A stretch of DNA of 64,000 nt, taken from Crossaster papposus. Its lineage: Eukaryota; Echinodermata; Asteroidea; Velatida; Solasteridae. Under the pieces are notes generated by a model. The model saw only the letters and a list, made by a program, of their open reading frames with translations. It was not told the DNA's origin and ran no database searches. Of this stretch, positions 21,801 to 35,712 are shown in pieces (the first letter of the stretch is position 1; each line of letters starts with the position of its first letter). The stretch lies in contig JBAIAA010000748.1 of the NCBI GenBank assembly GCA_037893245.1, forward strand, positions 248,001 to 312,000. Reading direction: 5' to 3'. The position numbers were made by a program, and so were the translations under genes.

Positions 21801-24800
21801 GGTCAGCCAACAAGTTAGCTTGGGGTGGCCCATGCCGTTTGAGTATTTTTAATTTTGAGTTTTCTAAGCCGATATTCCCTATGGGATTTACGCGTGAAGT
21901 TGGTTACTTATTCCCATTCGTTTCTACACGAAATTCCCGCCAACGAAGACGGCCCCTTTAAGTACCAAGAACGGCATGGGCCGGGTAGGGACTGGGATAG
22001 GGGGGTAGCGGGAGACCCGAGGGTCAGCCAAGAAGTTAGCTTGGGGTGGCCCATGCCGTTTGAGTATTTTTAATTTTGAGTTTTCTAAGACGATATTTCC
22101 TATACACTTTACACGTGAATCCCATTCGTTTCTACACAAAATCACTACTCACGAAGACGGCCCCTTTAAGTACGAAGGACGGCATGGGCCGGGTAGGGAC
22201 TGGGGTAGGGGGGTAGAGGGAGACCCCAGGGTCAGCCAACAAGTTAGCTTGGGGTGGCCCATGCCGTTTGAGTATTTTTAATTTTGAGTTTTCTAAGCCG
22301 ATATTCCCTATGGGATTTACGCGTGAAGTTGGTTACTTATTCCCATTCGTTTCTACACGAAATTCCCGCCAACGAAGACGGCCCCTTTAAGTACCAAGAA
22401 CGGCATGGGCCGGGTAGGGACTGGGATAGGGGGGTAGCGGGAGACCCCAGGGTCAGCCAACAAGTTAGCTTGGGGTGGCCCATGCCGTTTGAGTATTTTT
22501 AATTTTGAGTTTTCTAAGCCGATATTCCCTATGGGATTTACGCGTGAAGTTGGTTACTTATTCCCATTCGTTTCTACACGAAATTCCCGCCAACGAAGAC
22601 GGCCCCTTTAAGTACCAAGAACGGCATGGGCCGGGTAGGGACTGGGATAGGGGGGTAGCGGGAGACCCGAGGGTCAGCCAAGAAGTTAGCTTGGGGTGGC
22701 CCATGCCGTTTGAGTATTTTTAATTTTGAGTTTTCTAAGACGATATTTCCTATACACTTTACACGTGAATCCCATTCGTTTCTACACAAAATCACTACTC
22801 ACGAAGACGGCCCCTTTAAGTACGAAGGACGGCATGGGCCGGGTAGGGACTGGGGTAGGGGGGTAGCGGGAGACCCCAGGGTCAGCCAACAAGTTAGCTT
22901 GGGGTGGCCCATGCCGTTTGAGTATTTTTAATTTTGAGTTTTCTAAGCCGATATTCCCTATGGGATTTACGCGTGAAGTTGGTTACTTATTCCCATTCGT
23001 TTCTACACGAAATTCCCGCCAACGAAGACGGCCCCTTTAAGTACCAAGAACGGCATGGGCCGGGTAGGGACTGGGATAGGGGGGTAGCGGGAGACCCCAG
23101 GGTCAGCCAACAAGTTAGCTTGGGGTGGCCCATGCCGTTTGAGTATTTTTAATTTTGAGTTTTCTAAGCCGATATTCCCTATGGGATTTACGCGTGAAGT
23201 TGGTTACTTATTCCCATTCGTTTCTACACGAAATTCCCGCCAACGAAGACGGCCCCTTTAAGTACCAAGAACGGCATGGGCCGGGTAGGGACTGGGATAG
23301 GGGGGTAGCGGGAGACCCGAGGGTCAGCCAAGAAGTTAGCTTGGGGTGGCCCATGCCGTTTGAGTATTTTTAATTTTGAGTTTTCTAAGACGATATTTCC
23401 TATACACTTTACACGTGAATCCCATTCGTTTCTACACAAAATCACTACTCACGAAGACGGCCCCTTTAAGTACGAAGGACGGCATGGGCCGGGTAGGGAC
23501 TGGGGTAGGGGGGTAGCGGGAGACCCCAGGGTCAGCCAACAAGTTAGCTTGGGGTGGCCCATGCCGTTTGAGTATTTTTAATTTTGAGTTTTCTAAGCCG
23601 ATATTCCCTATGGGATTTACGCGTGAAGTTGGTTACTTATTCCCATTCGTTTCTACACGAAATTCCCGCCAACGAAGACGGCCCCTTTAAGTACCAAGAA
23701 CGGCATGGGCCGGGTAGGGACTGGGATAGGGGGGTAGCGGGAGACCCCAGGGTCAGCCAACAAGTTAGCTTGGGGTGGCCCATGCCGTTTGAGTATTTTT
23801 AATTTTGAGTTTTCTAAGCCGATATTCCCTATGGGATTTACGCGTGAAGTTGGTTACTTATTCCCATTCGTTTCTACACGAAATTCCCGCCAACGAAGAC
23901 GGCCCCTTTAAGTACCAAGAACGGCATGGGCCGGGTAGGGACTGGGATAGGGGGGTAGCGGGAGACCCGAGGGTCAGCCAAGAAGTTAGCTTGGGGTGGC
24001 CCATGCCGTTTGAGTATTTTTAATTTTGAGTTTTCTAAGACGATATTTCCTATACACTTTACACGTGAATCCCATTCGTTTCTACACAAAATCACTACTC
24101 ACGAAGACGGCCCCTTTAAGTACGAAGGACGGCATGGGCCGGGTAGGGACTGGGGTAGGGGGGTAGCGGGAGACCCCAGGGTCAGCCAACAAGTTAGCTT
24201 GGGGTGGCCCATGCCGTTTGAGTATTTTTAATTTTGAGTTTTCTAAGCCGATATTCCCTATGGGATTTACGCGTGAAGTTGGTTACTTATTCCCATTCGT
24301 TTCTACACGAAATTCCCGCCAACGAAGACGGCCCCTTTAAGTACCAAGAACGGCATGGGCCGGGTAGGGACTGGGATAGGGGGGTAGCGGGAGACCCCAG
24401 GGTCAGCCAACAAGTTAGCTTGGGGTGGCCCATGCCGTTTGAGTATTTTTAATTTTGAGTTTTCTAAGCCGATATTCCCTATGGGATTTACGCGTGAAGT
24501 TGGTTACTTATTCCCATTCGTTTCTACACGAAATTCCCGCCAACGAAGACGGCCCCTTTAAGTACCAAGAACGGCATGGGCCGGGTAGGGACTGGGATAG
24601 GGGGGTAGCGGGAGACCCGAGGGTCAGCCAAGAAGTTAGCTTGGGGTGGCCCATGCCGTTTGAGTATTTTTAATTTTGAGTTTTCTAAGACGATATTTCC
24701 TATACACTTTACACGTGAATCCCATTCGTTTCTACACAAAATCACTACTCACGAAGACGGCCCCTTTAAGTACGAAGGACGGCATGGGCCGGGTAGGGAC

Positions 24801-25533
24801 TGGGGTAGGGGGGTAGCGGGAGACCCCAGGGTCAGCCAACAAGTTAGCTTGGGGTGGCCCATGCCGTTTGAGTATTTTTAATTTTGAGTTTTCTAAGCCG
24901 ATATTCCCTATGGGATTTACGCGTGAAGTTGGTTACTTATTCCCATTCGTTTCTACACGAAATTCCCGCCAACGAAGACGGCCCCTTTAAGTACCAAGAA
25001 CGGCATGGGCCGGGTAGGGACTGGGATAGGGGGGTAGCGGGAGACCCCAGGGTCAGCCAACAAGTTAGCTTGGGGTGGCCCATGCCGTTTGAGTATTTTT
25101 AATTTTGAGTTTTCTAAGCCGATATTCCCTATGGGATTTACGCGTGAAGTTGGTTACTTATTCCCATTCGTTTCTACACGAAATTCCCGCCAACGAAGAC
25201 GGCCCCTTTAAGTACCAAGAACGGCATGGGCCGGGTAGGGACTGGGATAGGGGGGTAGCGGGAGACCCGAGGGTCAGCCAAGAAGTTAGCTTGGGGTGGC
25301 CCATGCCGTTTGAGTATTTTTAATTTTGAGTTTTCTAAGACGATATTTCCTATACACTTTACACGTGAATCCCATTCGTTTCTACACAAAATCACTACTC
25401 ACGAAGACGGCCCCTTTAAGTACGAAGGACGGCATGGGCCGGGTAGGGACTGGGGTAGGGGGGTAGCGGGAGACCCCAGGGTCAGCCAACAAGTTAGCTT
25501 GGGGTGGCCCATGCCGTTTGAGTATTTTTAATT
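17734..25533 (+). repeat. Regular block: twelve B-C-A HORs
   Basis: 7800 bp, exactly twelve 650-bp units with no indels. Point variants seen: A at 18745 ('actgagata') and A at 18773 ('gaggatcag') in one C, and A at 22217 ('gtagaggga') in one A, repeating the change at 6412. From about 18.8 to 22.2 kb and from 22.2 to 25.5 kb I saw no other differences. Confidence 0.94.
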
Positions 25534-25962
25534 TTGAGTTTTCTAAGCCGATATTCCCTATGGGATTTACGCGTGAAGTTGGTTACTTATTCCCATTCGT
25601 TTCTACACGAAATTCCCGCCAACGAAGACGGCCACTTTAAGTACCAAGAACGGCATGGGCCGGGTAGGGACTGGGATAGGGGGGTAGCGGGAGACCCGAG
25701 GGTCAGCCAAGAAGTTAGCTTGGGGTGGCCCATGCCGTTTGAGTATTTTTAATTTTGAGTTTTCTAAGACGATATTTCCTATACACTTTACACGTGAATC
25801 CCATTCGTTTCTACACAAAATCACTACTCACGAAGACGGCCCCTTTAAGTACGAAGGACGGCATGGGCCGGGTAGGGACTGGGGTAGGGGGGTAGCAGGA
25901 GACCCCAGGGTCAGCCAACAAGTTAGCTTGGGGTGGCCCATGCCGTTTGAGTATTTTTAATT
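25534..25962 (+). repeat. Second dimeric HOR variant C-A with 'ggccacttt' marker
   Basis: A C-type monomer with A at 25634 follows A directly; the next A monomer (25755) carries a private A at 25897 ('tagcagga'). The dimer structure and the 25634 change match the dimer at 17305. Confidence 0.94.
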
Positions 25963-27054
25963 TTGAGTTTTCTAAGCCGATATTCCCTATGGGATTTACG
26001 CGTGAAGTTGGTTACTTATTCCCATTCGTTTCTACACGAAATTCCCGCCAACGAAGACGGCCCCTTTAAGTACCAAGAACGGCATGGGCCGGGTAGGGAC
26101 TGGGATAGGGGGGTAGCGGGAGACCCCAGGGTCAGCCAACAAGTTAGCTTGGGGTGGCCCATGCCGTTTGAGTATTTTTAATTTTGAGTTTTCTAAGCCG
26201 ATATTCCCTATGGGATTTACGCGTGAAGTTGGTTACTTATTCCCATTCGTTTCTACACGAAATTCCCGCCAACGAAGACGGCCCCTTTAAGTACCAAGAA
26301 CGGCATGGGCCGGGTAGGGACTGGGATAGGGGGGTAGCGGGAGACCCGAGGGTCAGCCAAGAAGTTAGCTTGGGGTGGCCCATGCCGTTTGAGTATTTTT
26401 AATTTTGAGTTTTCTAAGACGATATTTCCTATACACTTTACACGTGAATCCCATTCGTTTCTACACAAAATCACTACTCACGAAGACGGCCCCTTTAAGT
26501 ACGAAGGACGGCATGGGCCGGGTAGGGACTGGGGTAGGGGGGTAGCGGGAGACCCCAGGGTCAGCCAACAAGTTAGCTTGGGGTGGCCCATGCCGTTTGA
26601 GTATTTTTAATTTTGAGTTTTCTAAGCCGATATTCCCTATGGGATTTACGCGTGAAGTTGGTTACTTATTCCCATTCGTTTCTACACGAAATTCCCGCCA
26701 ACGAAGACGGCCCCTTTAAGTACCAAGAACGGCATGGGCCGGGTAGGGACTGGGATAGGGGGGTAGCGGGAGACCCCAGGGTCAGCCAACAAGTTAGCTT
26801 GGGGTGGCCCATGCCGTTTGAGTATTTTTAATTTTGAGTTTTCTAAGCCGATATTCCCTATGGGATTTACGCGTGAAGTTGGTTACTTATTCCCATTCGT
26901 TTCTACACGAAATTCCCGCCAACGAAGACGGCCCCTTTAAGTACCAAGAACGGCATGGGCCGGGTAGGGACTGGGATAGGGGGGTAGCGGGAGACCCGAG
27001 GATCAGCCAAGAAGTTAGCTTGGGGTGGCCCATGCCGTTTGAGTATTTTTAATT
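25534..27054 (+). repeat. Right copy of the 8229-bp-offset segmental duplication
   Basis: Contains the matching dimer, A at 25634 and A at 27002. It has a private A at 25897 not present at 17668, while the left copy has a private A at 18745, so both have changed since duplication. Confidence 0.85.
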
Positions 27055-30000
27055 TTGAGTTTTCTAAGACGATATTTCCTATACACTTTACACGTGAATC
27101 CCATTCGTTTCTACACAAAATCACTACTCACGAAGACGGCCCCTTTAAGTACGAAGGACGGCATGGGCCGGGTAGGGACTGGGGTAGGGGGGTAGCGGGA
27201 GACCCCAGGGTCAGCCAACAAGTTAGCTTGGGGTGGCCCATGCCGTTTGAGTATTTTTAATTTTGAGTTTTCTAAGCCGATATTCCCTATGGGATTTACG
27301 CGTGAAGTTGGTTACTTATTCCCATTCGTTTCTACACGAAATTCCCGCCAACGAAGACGGCCCCTTTAAGTACCAAGAACGGCATGGGCCGGGTAGGGAC
27401 TGGGATAGGGGGGTAGCGGGAGACCCCAGGGTCAGCCAACAAGTTAGCTTGGGGTGGCCCATGCCGTTTGAGTATTTTTAATTTTGAGTTTTCTAAGCCG
27501 ATATTCCCTATGGGATTTACGCGTGAAGTTGGTTACTTATTCCCATTCGTTTCTACACGAAATTCCCGCCAACGAAGACGGCCCCTTTAAGTACCAAGAA
27601 CGGCATGGGCCGGGTAGGGACTGGGATAGGGGGGTAGCGGGAGACCCGAGGGTCAGCCAAGAAGTTAGCTTGGGGTGGCCCATGCCGTTTGAGTATTTTT
27701 AATTTTGAGTTTTCTAAGACGATATTTCCTATACACTTTACACGTGAATCCCATTCGTTTCTACACAAAATCACTACTCACGAAGACGGCCCCTTTAAGT
27801 ACGAAGGACGGCATGGGCCGGGTAGGGACTGGGGTAGGGGGGTAGCGGGAGACCCCAGGGTCAGCCAACAAGTTAGCTTGGGGTGGCCCATGCCGTTTGA
27901 GTATTTTTAATTTTGAGTTTTCTAAGCCGATATTCCCTATGGGATTTACGCGTGAAGTTGGTTACTTATTCCCATTCGTTTCTACACGAAATTCCCGCCA
28001 ACGAAGACGGCCCCTTTAAGTACCAAGAACGGCATGGGCCGGGTAGGGACTGGGATAGGGGGGTAGCGGGAGACCCCAGGGTCAGCCAACAAGTTAGCTT
28101 GGGGTGGCCCATGCCGTTTGAGTATTTTTAATTTTGAGTTTTCTAAGCCGATATTCCCTATGGGATTTACGCGTGAAGTTGGTTACTTATTCCCATTCGT
28201 TTCTACACGAAATTCCCGCCAACGAAGACGGCCCCTTTAAGTACCAAGAACGGCATGGGCCGGGTAGGGACTGGGATAGGGGGGTAGCGGGAGACCCGAG
28301 GGTCAGCCAAGAAGTTAGCTTGGGGTGGCCCATGCCGTTTGAGTATTTTTAATTTTGAGTTTTCTAAGACGATATTTCCTATACACTTTACACGTGAATC
28401 CCATTCGTTTCTACACAAAATCACTACTCACGAAGACGGCCCCTTTAAGTACGAAGGACGGCATGGGCCGGGTAGGGACTGGGGTAGGGGGGTAGCGGGA
28501 GACCCCAGGGTCAGCCAACAAGTTAGCTTGGGGTGGCCCATGCCGTTTGAGTATTTTTAATTTTGAGTTTTCTAAGCCGATATTCCCTATGGGATTTACG
28601 CGTGAAGTTGGTTACTTATTCCCATTCGTTTCTACACGAAATTCCCGCCAACGAAGACGGCCCCTTTAAGTACCAAGAACGGCATGGGCCGGGTAGGGAC
28701 TGGGATAGGGGGGTAGCGGGAGACCCCAGGGTCAGCCAACAAGTTAGCTTGGGGTGGCCCATGCCGTTTGAGTATTTTTAATTTTGAGTTTTCTAAGCCG
28801 ATATTCCCTATGGGATTTACGCGTGAAGTTGGTTACTTATTCCCATTCGTTTCTACACGAAATTCCCGCCAACGAAGACGGCCCCTTTAAGTACCAAGAA
28901 CGGCATGGGCCGGGTAGGGACTGGGATAGGGGGGTAGCGGGAGACCCGAGGGTCAGCCAAGAAGTTAGCTTGGGGTGGCCCATGCCGTTTGAGTATTTTT
29001 AATTTTGAGTTTTCTAAGACGATATTTCCTATACACTTTACACGTGAATCCCATTCGTTTCTACACAAAATCACTACTCACGAAGACGGCCCCTTTAAGT
29101 ACGAAGGACGGCATGGGCCGGGTAGGGACTGGGGTAGGGGGGTAGCGGGAGACCCCAGGGTCAGCCAACAAGTTAGCTTGGGGTGGCCCATGCCGTTTGA
29201 GTATTTTTAATTTTGAGTTTTCTAAGCCGATATTCCCTATGGGATTTACGCGTGAAGTTGGTTACTTATTCCCATTCGTTTCTACACGAAATTCCCGCCA
29301 ACGAAGACGGCCCCTTTAAGTACCAAGAACGGCATGGGCCGGGTAGGGACTGGGATAGGGGGGTAGCGGGAGACCCCAGGGTCAGCCAACAAGTTAGCTT
29401 GGGGTGGCCCATGCCGTTTGAGTATTTTTAATTTTGAGTTTTCTAAGCCGATATTCCCTATGGGATTTACGCGTGAAGTTGGTTACTTATTCCCATTCGT
29501 TTCTACACGAAATTCCCGCCAACGAAGACGGCCCCTTTAAGTACCAAGAACGGCATGGGCCGGGTAGGGACTGGGATAGGGGGGTAGCGGGAGACCCGAG
29601 GGTCAGCCAAGAAGTTAGCTTGGGGTGGCCCATGCCGTTTGAGTATTTTTAATTTTGAGTTTTCTAAGACGATATTTCCTATACACTTTACACGTGAATC
29701 CCATTCGTTTCTACACAAAATCACTACTCACGAAGACGGCCCCTTTAAGTACGAAGGACGGCATGGGCCGGGTAGGGACTGGGGTAGGGGGGTAGCGGGA
29801 GACCCCAGGGTCAGCCAACAAGTTAGCTTGGGGTGGCCCATGCCGTTTGAGTATTTTTAATTTTGAGTTTTCTAAGCCGATATTCCCTATGGGATTTACG
29901 CGTGAAGTTGGTTACTTATTCCCATTCGTTTCTACACGAAATTCCCGCCAACGAAGACGGCCCCTTTAAGTACCAAGAACGGCATGGGCCGGGTAGGGAC

Positions 30001-30512
30001 TGGGATAGGGGGGTAGCGGGAGACCCCAGGGTCAGCCAACAAGTTAGCTTGGGGTGGCCCATGCCGTTTGAGTATTTTTAATTTTGAGTTTTCTAAGCCG
30101 ATATTCCCTATGGGATTTACGCGTGAAGTTGGTTACTTATTCCCATTCGTTTCTACACGAAATTCCCGCCAACGAAGACGGCCCCTTTAAGTACCAAGAA
30201 CGGCATGGGCCGGGTAGGGACTGGGATAGGGGGGTAGCGGGAGACCCGAGGGTCAGCCAAGAAGTTAGCTTGGGGTGGCCCATGCCGTTTGAGTATTTTT
30301 AATTTTGAGTTTTCTAAGACGATATTTCCTATACACTTTACACGTGAATCCCATTCGTTTCTACACAAAATCACTACTCACGAAGACGGCCCCTTTAAGT
30401 ACGAAGGACGGCATGGGCCGGGTAGGGACTGGGGTAGGGGGGTAGCGGGAGACCCCAGGGTCAGCCAACAAGTTAGCTTGGGGTGGCCCATGCCGTTTGA
30501 GTATTTTTAATT
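25963..30512 (+). repeat. Regular block: seven B-C-A HORs
   Basis: 4550 bp, exactly seven units. The only point variant I saw is A at 27002 ('gaggatcag') in a C, 8229 bp from the same change at 18773. Confidence 0.93.
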
Positions 30513-31604
30513 TTGAGTTTTCTAAGCCGATATTCCCTATGGGATTTACGCGTGAAGTTGGTTACTTATTCCCATTCGTTTCTACACGAAATTCCCGCCA
30601 ACGAAGACGGCCCCTTTAAGTACCAAGAACGGCATGGGCCGGGTAGGGACTGGGATAGGGGGGTAGCGGGAGACCCCAGGGTCAGCCAACAAGTTAGCTT
30701 GGGGTGGCCCATGCCGTTTGAGTATTTTTAATTTTGAGTTTTCTAAGCCGATATTCCCTATGGGATTTACGCGTGAAGTTGGTTACTTATTCCCATTCGT
30801 TTCTACACGAAATTCCCGCCAACGAAGACGGCCCCTTTAAGTACCAAGAACGGCATGGGCCGGGTAGGGACTGGGATAGGGGGGTAGCGGGAGACCCGAG
30901 GGTCAGCCAAGAAGTTAGCTTGGGGTGGCCCATGCCGTTTGAGTATTTTTAATTTTGAGTTTTCTAAGCCGATATTCCCTATGGGATTTACGCGTGAAGT
31001 TGGTTACTTATTCCCATTCGTTTCTACACGAAATTCCCGCCAACGAAGACGGCCCCTTTAAGTACCAAGAACGGCATGGGCCGGGTAGGGACTGGGATAG
31101 GGGGGTAGCGGGAGACCCCAGGGTCAGCCAACAAGTTAGCTTGGGGTGGCCCATGCCGTTTGAGTATTTTTAATTTTGAGTTTTCTAAGCCGATATTCCC
31201 TATGGGATTTACGCGTGAAGTTGGTTACTTATTCCCATTCGTTTCTACACGAAATTCCCGCCAACGAAGACGGCCCCTTTAAGTACCAAGAACGGCATGG
31301 GCCGGGTAGGGACTGGGATAGGGGGGTAGCGGGAGACCCGAGGGTCAGCCAAGAAGTTAGCTTGGGGTGGCCCATGCCGTTTGAGTATTTTTAATTTTGA
31401 GTTTTCTAAGACGATATTTCCTATACACTTTACACGTGAATCCCATTCGTTTCTACACAAAATCACTACTCACGAAGACGGCCCCTTTAAGTACGAAGGA
31501 CGGCATGGGCCGGGTAGGGACTGGGGTAGGGGGGTAGCGGGAGACCCCAGGGTCAGCCAACAAGTTAGCTTGGGGTGGCCCATGCCGTTTGAGTATTTTT
31601 AATT
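30513..31604 (+). repeat. B-C-B-C-A pentamer (A skipped)
   Basis: B 30513, C 30734, B 30955, C 31176, A 31397. The C-to-B junction at 30954/30955 lacks the expected A. The same arrangement occurs at 38092-39183, 7579 bp downstream. Confidence 0.94.
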
Positions 31605-32254
31605 TTGAGTTTTCTAAGCCGATATTCCCTATGGGATTTACGCGTGAAGTTGGTTACTTATTCCCATTCGTTTCTACACGAAATTCCCGCCAACGAAGAC
31701 GGCCCCTTTAAGTACCAAGAACGGCATGGGCCGGGTAGGGACTGGGATAGGGGGGTAGCGGGAGACCCCAGGGTCAGCCAACAAGTTAGCTTGGGGTGGC
31801 CCATGCCGTTTGAGTATTTTTAATTTTGAGTTTTCTAAGCCGATATTCCCTATGGGATTTACGCGTGAAGTTGGTTACTTATTCCCATTCGTTTCTACAC
31901 GAAATTCCCGCCAACGAAGACGGCCCCTTTAAGTACCAAGAACGGCATGGGCCGGGTAGGGACTGGGATAGGGGGGTAGCGGGAGACCCGAGGGTCAGCC
32001 AAGAAGTTAGCTTGGGGTGGCCCATGCCGTTTGAGTATTTTTAATTTTGAGTTTTCTAAGACGATATTTCCTATACACTTTACACGTGAATCCCATTCGT
32101 TTCTACACAAAATCACTACTCACGAAGACGGCCCCTTTAAGTACGAAGGACGGCATGGGCCGGATAGGGACTGGGGTAGGGGGGTAGCGGGAGACCCCAG
32201 GGTCAGCCAACAAGTTAGCTTGGGGTGGCCCATGCCGTTTGAGTATTTTTAATT
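30513..32254 (+). repeat. Left copy of a 7579-bp-offset segmental duplication
   Basis: The skipped-A junction (30954/30955) and the change at 32164 both recur at +7579 bp (38533/38534 and 39743). Confidence 0.85.
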
Positions 32255-35200
32255 TTGAGTTTTCTAAGCCGATATTCCCTATGGGATTTACGCGTGAAGT
32301 TGGTTACTTATTCCCATTCGTTTCTACACGAAATTCCCGCCAACGAAGACGGCCCCTTTAAGTACCAAGAACGGCATGGGCCGGGTAGGGACTGGGATAG
32401 GGGGGTAGCGGGAGACCCCAGGGTCAGCCAACAAGTTAGCTTGGGGTGGCCCATGCCGTTTGAGTATTTTTAATTTTGAGTTTTCTAAGCCGATATTCCC
32501 TATGGGATTTACGCGTGAAGTTGGTTACTTATTCCCATTCGTTTCTACACGAAATTCCCGCCAACGAAGACGGCCCCTTTAAGTACCAAGAACGGCATGG
32601 GCCGGGTAGGGACTGGGATAGGGGGGTAGCGGGAGACCCGAGGGTCAGCCAAGAAGTTAGCTTGGGGTGGCCCATGCCGTTTGAGTATTTTTAATTTTGA
32701 GTTTTCTAAGACGATATTTCCTATACACTTTACACGTGAATCCCATTCGTTTCTACACAAAATCACTACTCACGAAGACGGCCCCTTTAAGTACGAAGGA
32801 CGGCATGGGCCGGGTAGGGACTGGGGTAGGGGGGTAGCGGGAGACCCCAGGGTCAGCCAACAAGTTAGCTTGGGGTGGCCCATGCCGTTTGAGTATTTTT
32901 AATTTTGAGTTTTCTAAGCCGATATTCCCTATGGGATTTACGCGTGAAGTTGGTTACTTATTCCCATTCGTTTCTACACGAAATTCCCGCCAACGAAGAC
33001 GGCCCCTTTAAGTACCAAGAACGGCATGGGCCGGGTAGGGACTGGGATAGGGGGGTAGCGGGAGACCCCAGGGTCAGCCAACAAGTTAGCTTGGGGTGGC
33101 CCATGCCGTTTGAGTATTTTTAATTTTGAGTTTTCTAAGCCGATATTCCCTATGGGATTTACGCGTGAAGTTGGTTACTTATTCCCATTCGTTTCTACAC
33201 GAAATTCCCGCCAACGAAGACGGCCCCTTTAAGTACCAAGAACGGCATGGGCCGGGTAGGGACTGGGATAGGGGGGTAGCGGGAGACCCGAGGGTCAGCC
33301 AAGAAGTTAGCTTGGGGTGGCCCATGCCGTTTGAGTATTTTTAATTTTGAGTTTTCTAAGACGATATTTCCTATACACTTTACACGTGAATCCCATTCGT
33401 TTCTACACAAAATCACTACTCACGAAGACGGCCCCTTTAAGTACGAAGGACGGCATGGGCCGGGTAGGGACTGGGGTAGGGGGGTAGCGGGAGACCCCAG
33501 GGTCAGCCAACAAGTTAGCTTGGGGTGGCCCATGCCGTTTGAGTATTTTTAATTTTGAGTTTTCTAAGCCGATATTCCCTATGGGATTTACGCGTGAAGT
33601 TGGTTACTTATTCCCATTCGTTTCTACACGAAATTCCCGCCAACGAAGACGGCCCCTTTAAGTACCAAGAACGGCATGGGCCGGGTAGGGACTGGGATAG
33701 GGGGGTAGCGGGAGACCCCAGGGTCAGCCAACAAGTTAGCTTGGGGTGGCCCATGCCGTTTGAGTATTTTTAATTTTGAGTTTTCTAAGCCGATATTCCC
33801 TATGGGATTTACGCGTGAAGTTGGTTACTTATTCCCATTCGTTTCTACACGAAATTCCCGCCAACGAAGACGGCCCCTTTAAGTACCAAGAACGGCATGG
33901 GCCGGGTAGGGACTGGGATAGGGGGGTAGCGGGAGACCCGAGGGTCAGCCAAGAAGTTAGCTTGGGGTGGCCCATGCCGTTTGAGTATTTTTAATTTTGA
34001 GTTTTCTAAGACGATATTTCCTATACACTTTACACGTGAATCCCATTCGTTTCTACACAAAATCACTACTCACGAAGACGGCCCCTTTAAGTACGAAGGA
34101 CGGCATGGGCCGGGTAGGGACTGGGGTAGGGGGGTAGCGGGAGACCCCAGGGTCAGCCAACAAGTTAGCTTGGGGTGGCCCATGCCGTTTGAGTATTTTT
34201 AATTTTGAGTTTTCTAAGCCGATATTCCCTATGGGATTTACGCGTGAAGTTGGTTACTTATTCCCATTCGTTTCTACACGAAATTCCCGCCAACGAAGAC
34301 GGCCCCTTTAAGTACCAAGAACGGCATGGGCCGGGTAGGGACTGGGATAGGGGGGTAGCGGGAGACCCCAGGGTCAGCCAACAAGTTAGCTTGGGGTGGC
34401 CCATGCCGTTTGAGTATTTTTAATTTTGAGTTTTCTAAGCCGATATTCCCTATGGGATTTACGCGTGAAGTTGGTTACTTATTCCCATTCGTTTCTACAC
34501 GAAATTCCCACCAACGAAGACGGCCCCTTTAAGTACCAAGAACGGCATGGGCCGGGTAGGGACTGGGATAGGGGGGTAGCGGGAGACCCGAGGGTCAGCC
34601 AAGAAGTTAGCTTGGGGTGGCCCATGCCGTTTGAGTATTTTTAATTTTGAGTTTTCTAAGACGATATTTCCTATACACTTTACACGTGAATCCCATTCGT
34701 TTCTACACAAAATCACTACTCACGAAGACGGCCCCTTTAAGTACGAAGGACGGCATGGGCCGGGTAGGGACTGGGGTAGGGGGGTAGCGGGAGACCCCAG
34801 GGTCAGCCAACAAGTTAGCTTGGGGTGGCCCATGCCGTTTGAGTATTTTTAATTTTGAGTTTTCTAAGCCGATATTCCCTATGGGATTTACGCGTGAAGT
34901 TGGTTACTTATTCCCATTCGTTTCTACACGAAATTCCCGCCAACGAAGACGGCCCCTTTAAGTACCAAGAACGGCATGGGCCGGGTAGGGACTGGGATAG
35001 GGGGGTAGCGGGAGACCCCAGGGTCAGCCAACAAGTTAGCTTGGGGTGGCCCATGCCGTTTGAGTATTTTTAATTTTGAGTTTTCTAAGCCGATATTCCC
35101 TATGGGATTTACGCGTGAAGTTGGTTACTTATTCCCATTCGTTTCTACACGAAATTCCCGCCAACGAAGACGGCCCCTTTAAGTACCAAGAACGGCATGG

Positions 35201-35504
35201 GCCGGGTAGGGACTGGGATAGGGGGGTAGCGGGAGACCCGAGGGTCAGCCAAGAAGTTAGCTTGGGGTGGCCCATGCCGTTTGAGTATTTTTAATTTTGA
35301 GTTTTCTAAGACGATATTTCCTATACACTTTACACGTGAATCCCATTCGTTTCTACACAAAATCACTACTCACGAAGACGGCCCCTTTAAGTACGAAGGA
35401 CGGCATGGGCCGGGTAGGGACTGGGGTAGGGGGGTAGCGGGAGACCCCAGGGTCAGCCAACAAGTTAGCTTGGGGTGGCCCATGCCGTTTGAGTATTTTT
35501 AATT
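31605..35504 (+). repeat. Regular block: six B-C-A HORs
   Basis: 3900 bp. Variants: A at 32164 ('ccggatagg') in A, shared with 39743; A at 34510 ('cccaccaac') in C, shared with 36668. Confidence 0.93.
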
Positions 35505-35712
35505 TTGAGTTTTCTAAGACGATATTTCCTATACACTTTACACGTGAATCCCATTCGTTTCTACACAAAATCACTACTCACGAAGACGGCCCCTTTAAGT
35601 ACGAAGGACGGCATGGGCCGGGTAGGGACTGGGGTAGGGGGGTAGCGGGAGACCCCAGGGTCAGCCAACAAGTTAGCTTGGGGTGGCCCATGCCGTTTGA
35701 GTATTTTTAATT
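35505..35712 (+). repeat. Second A of an A-A doublet
   Basis: Two A monomers (35297-35504 and 35505-35712) are adjacent. This is the only A-A junction in the window. It could arise by loss of a B-C pair or gain of one A through out-of-register exchange. Confidence 0.94.
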
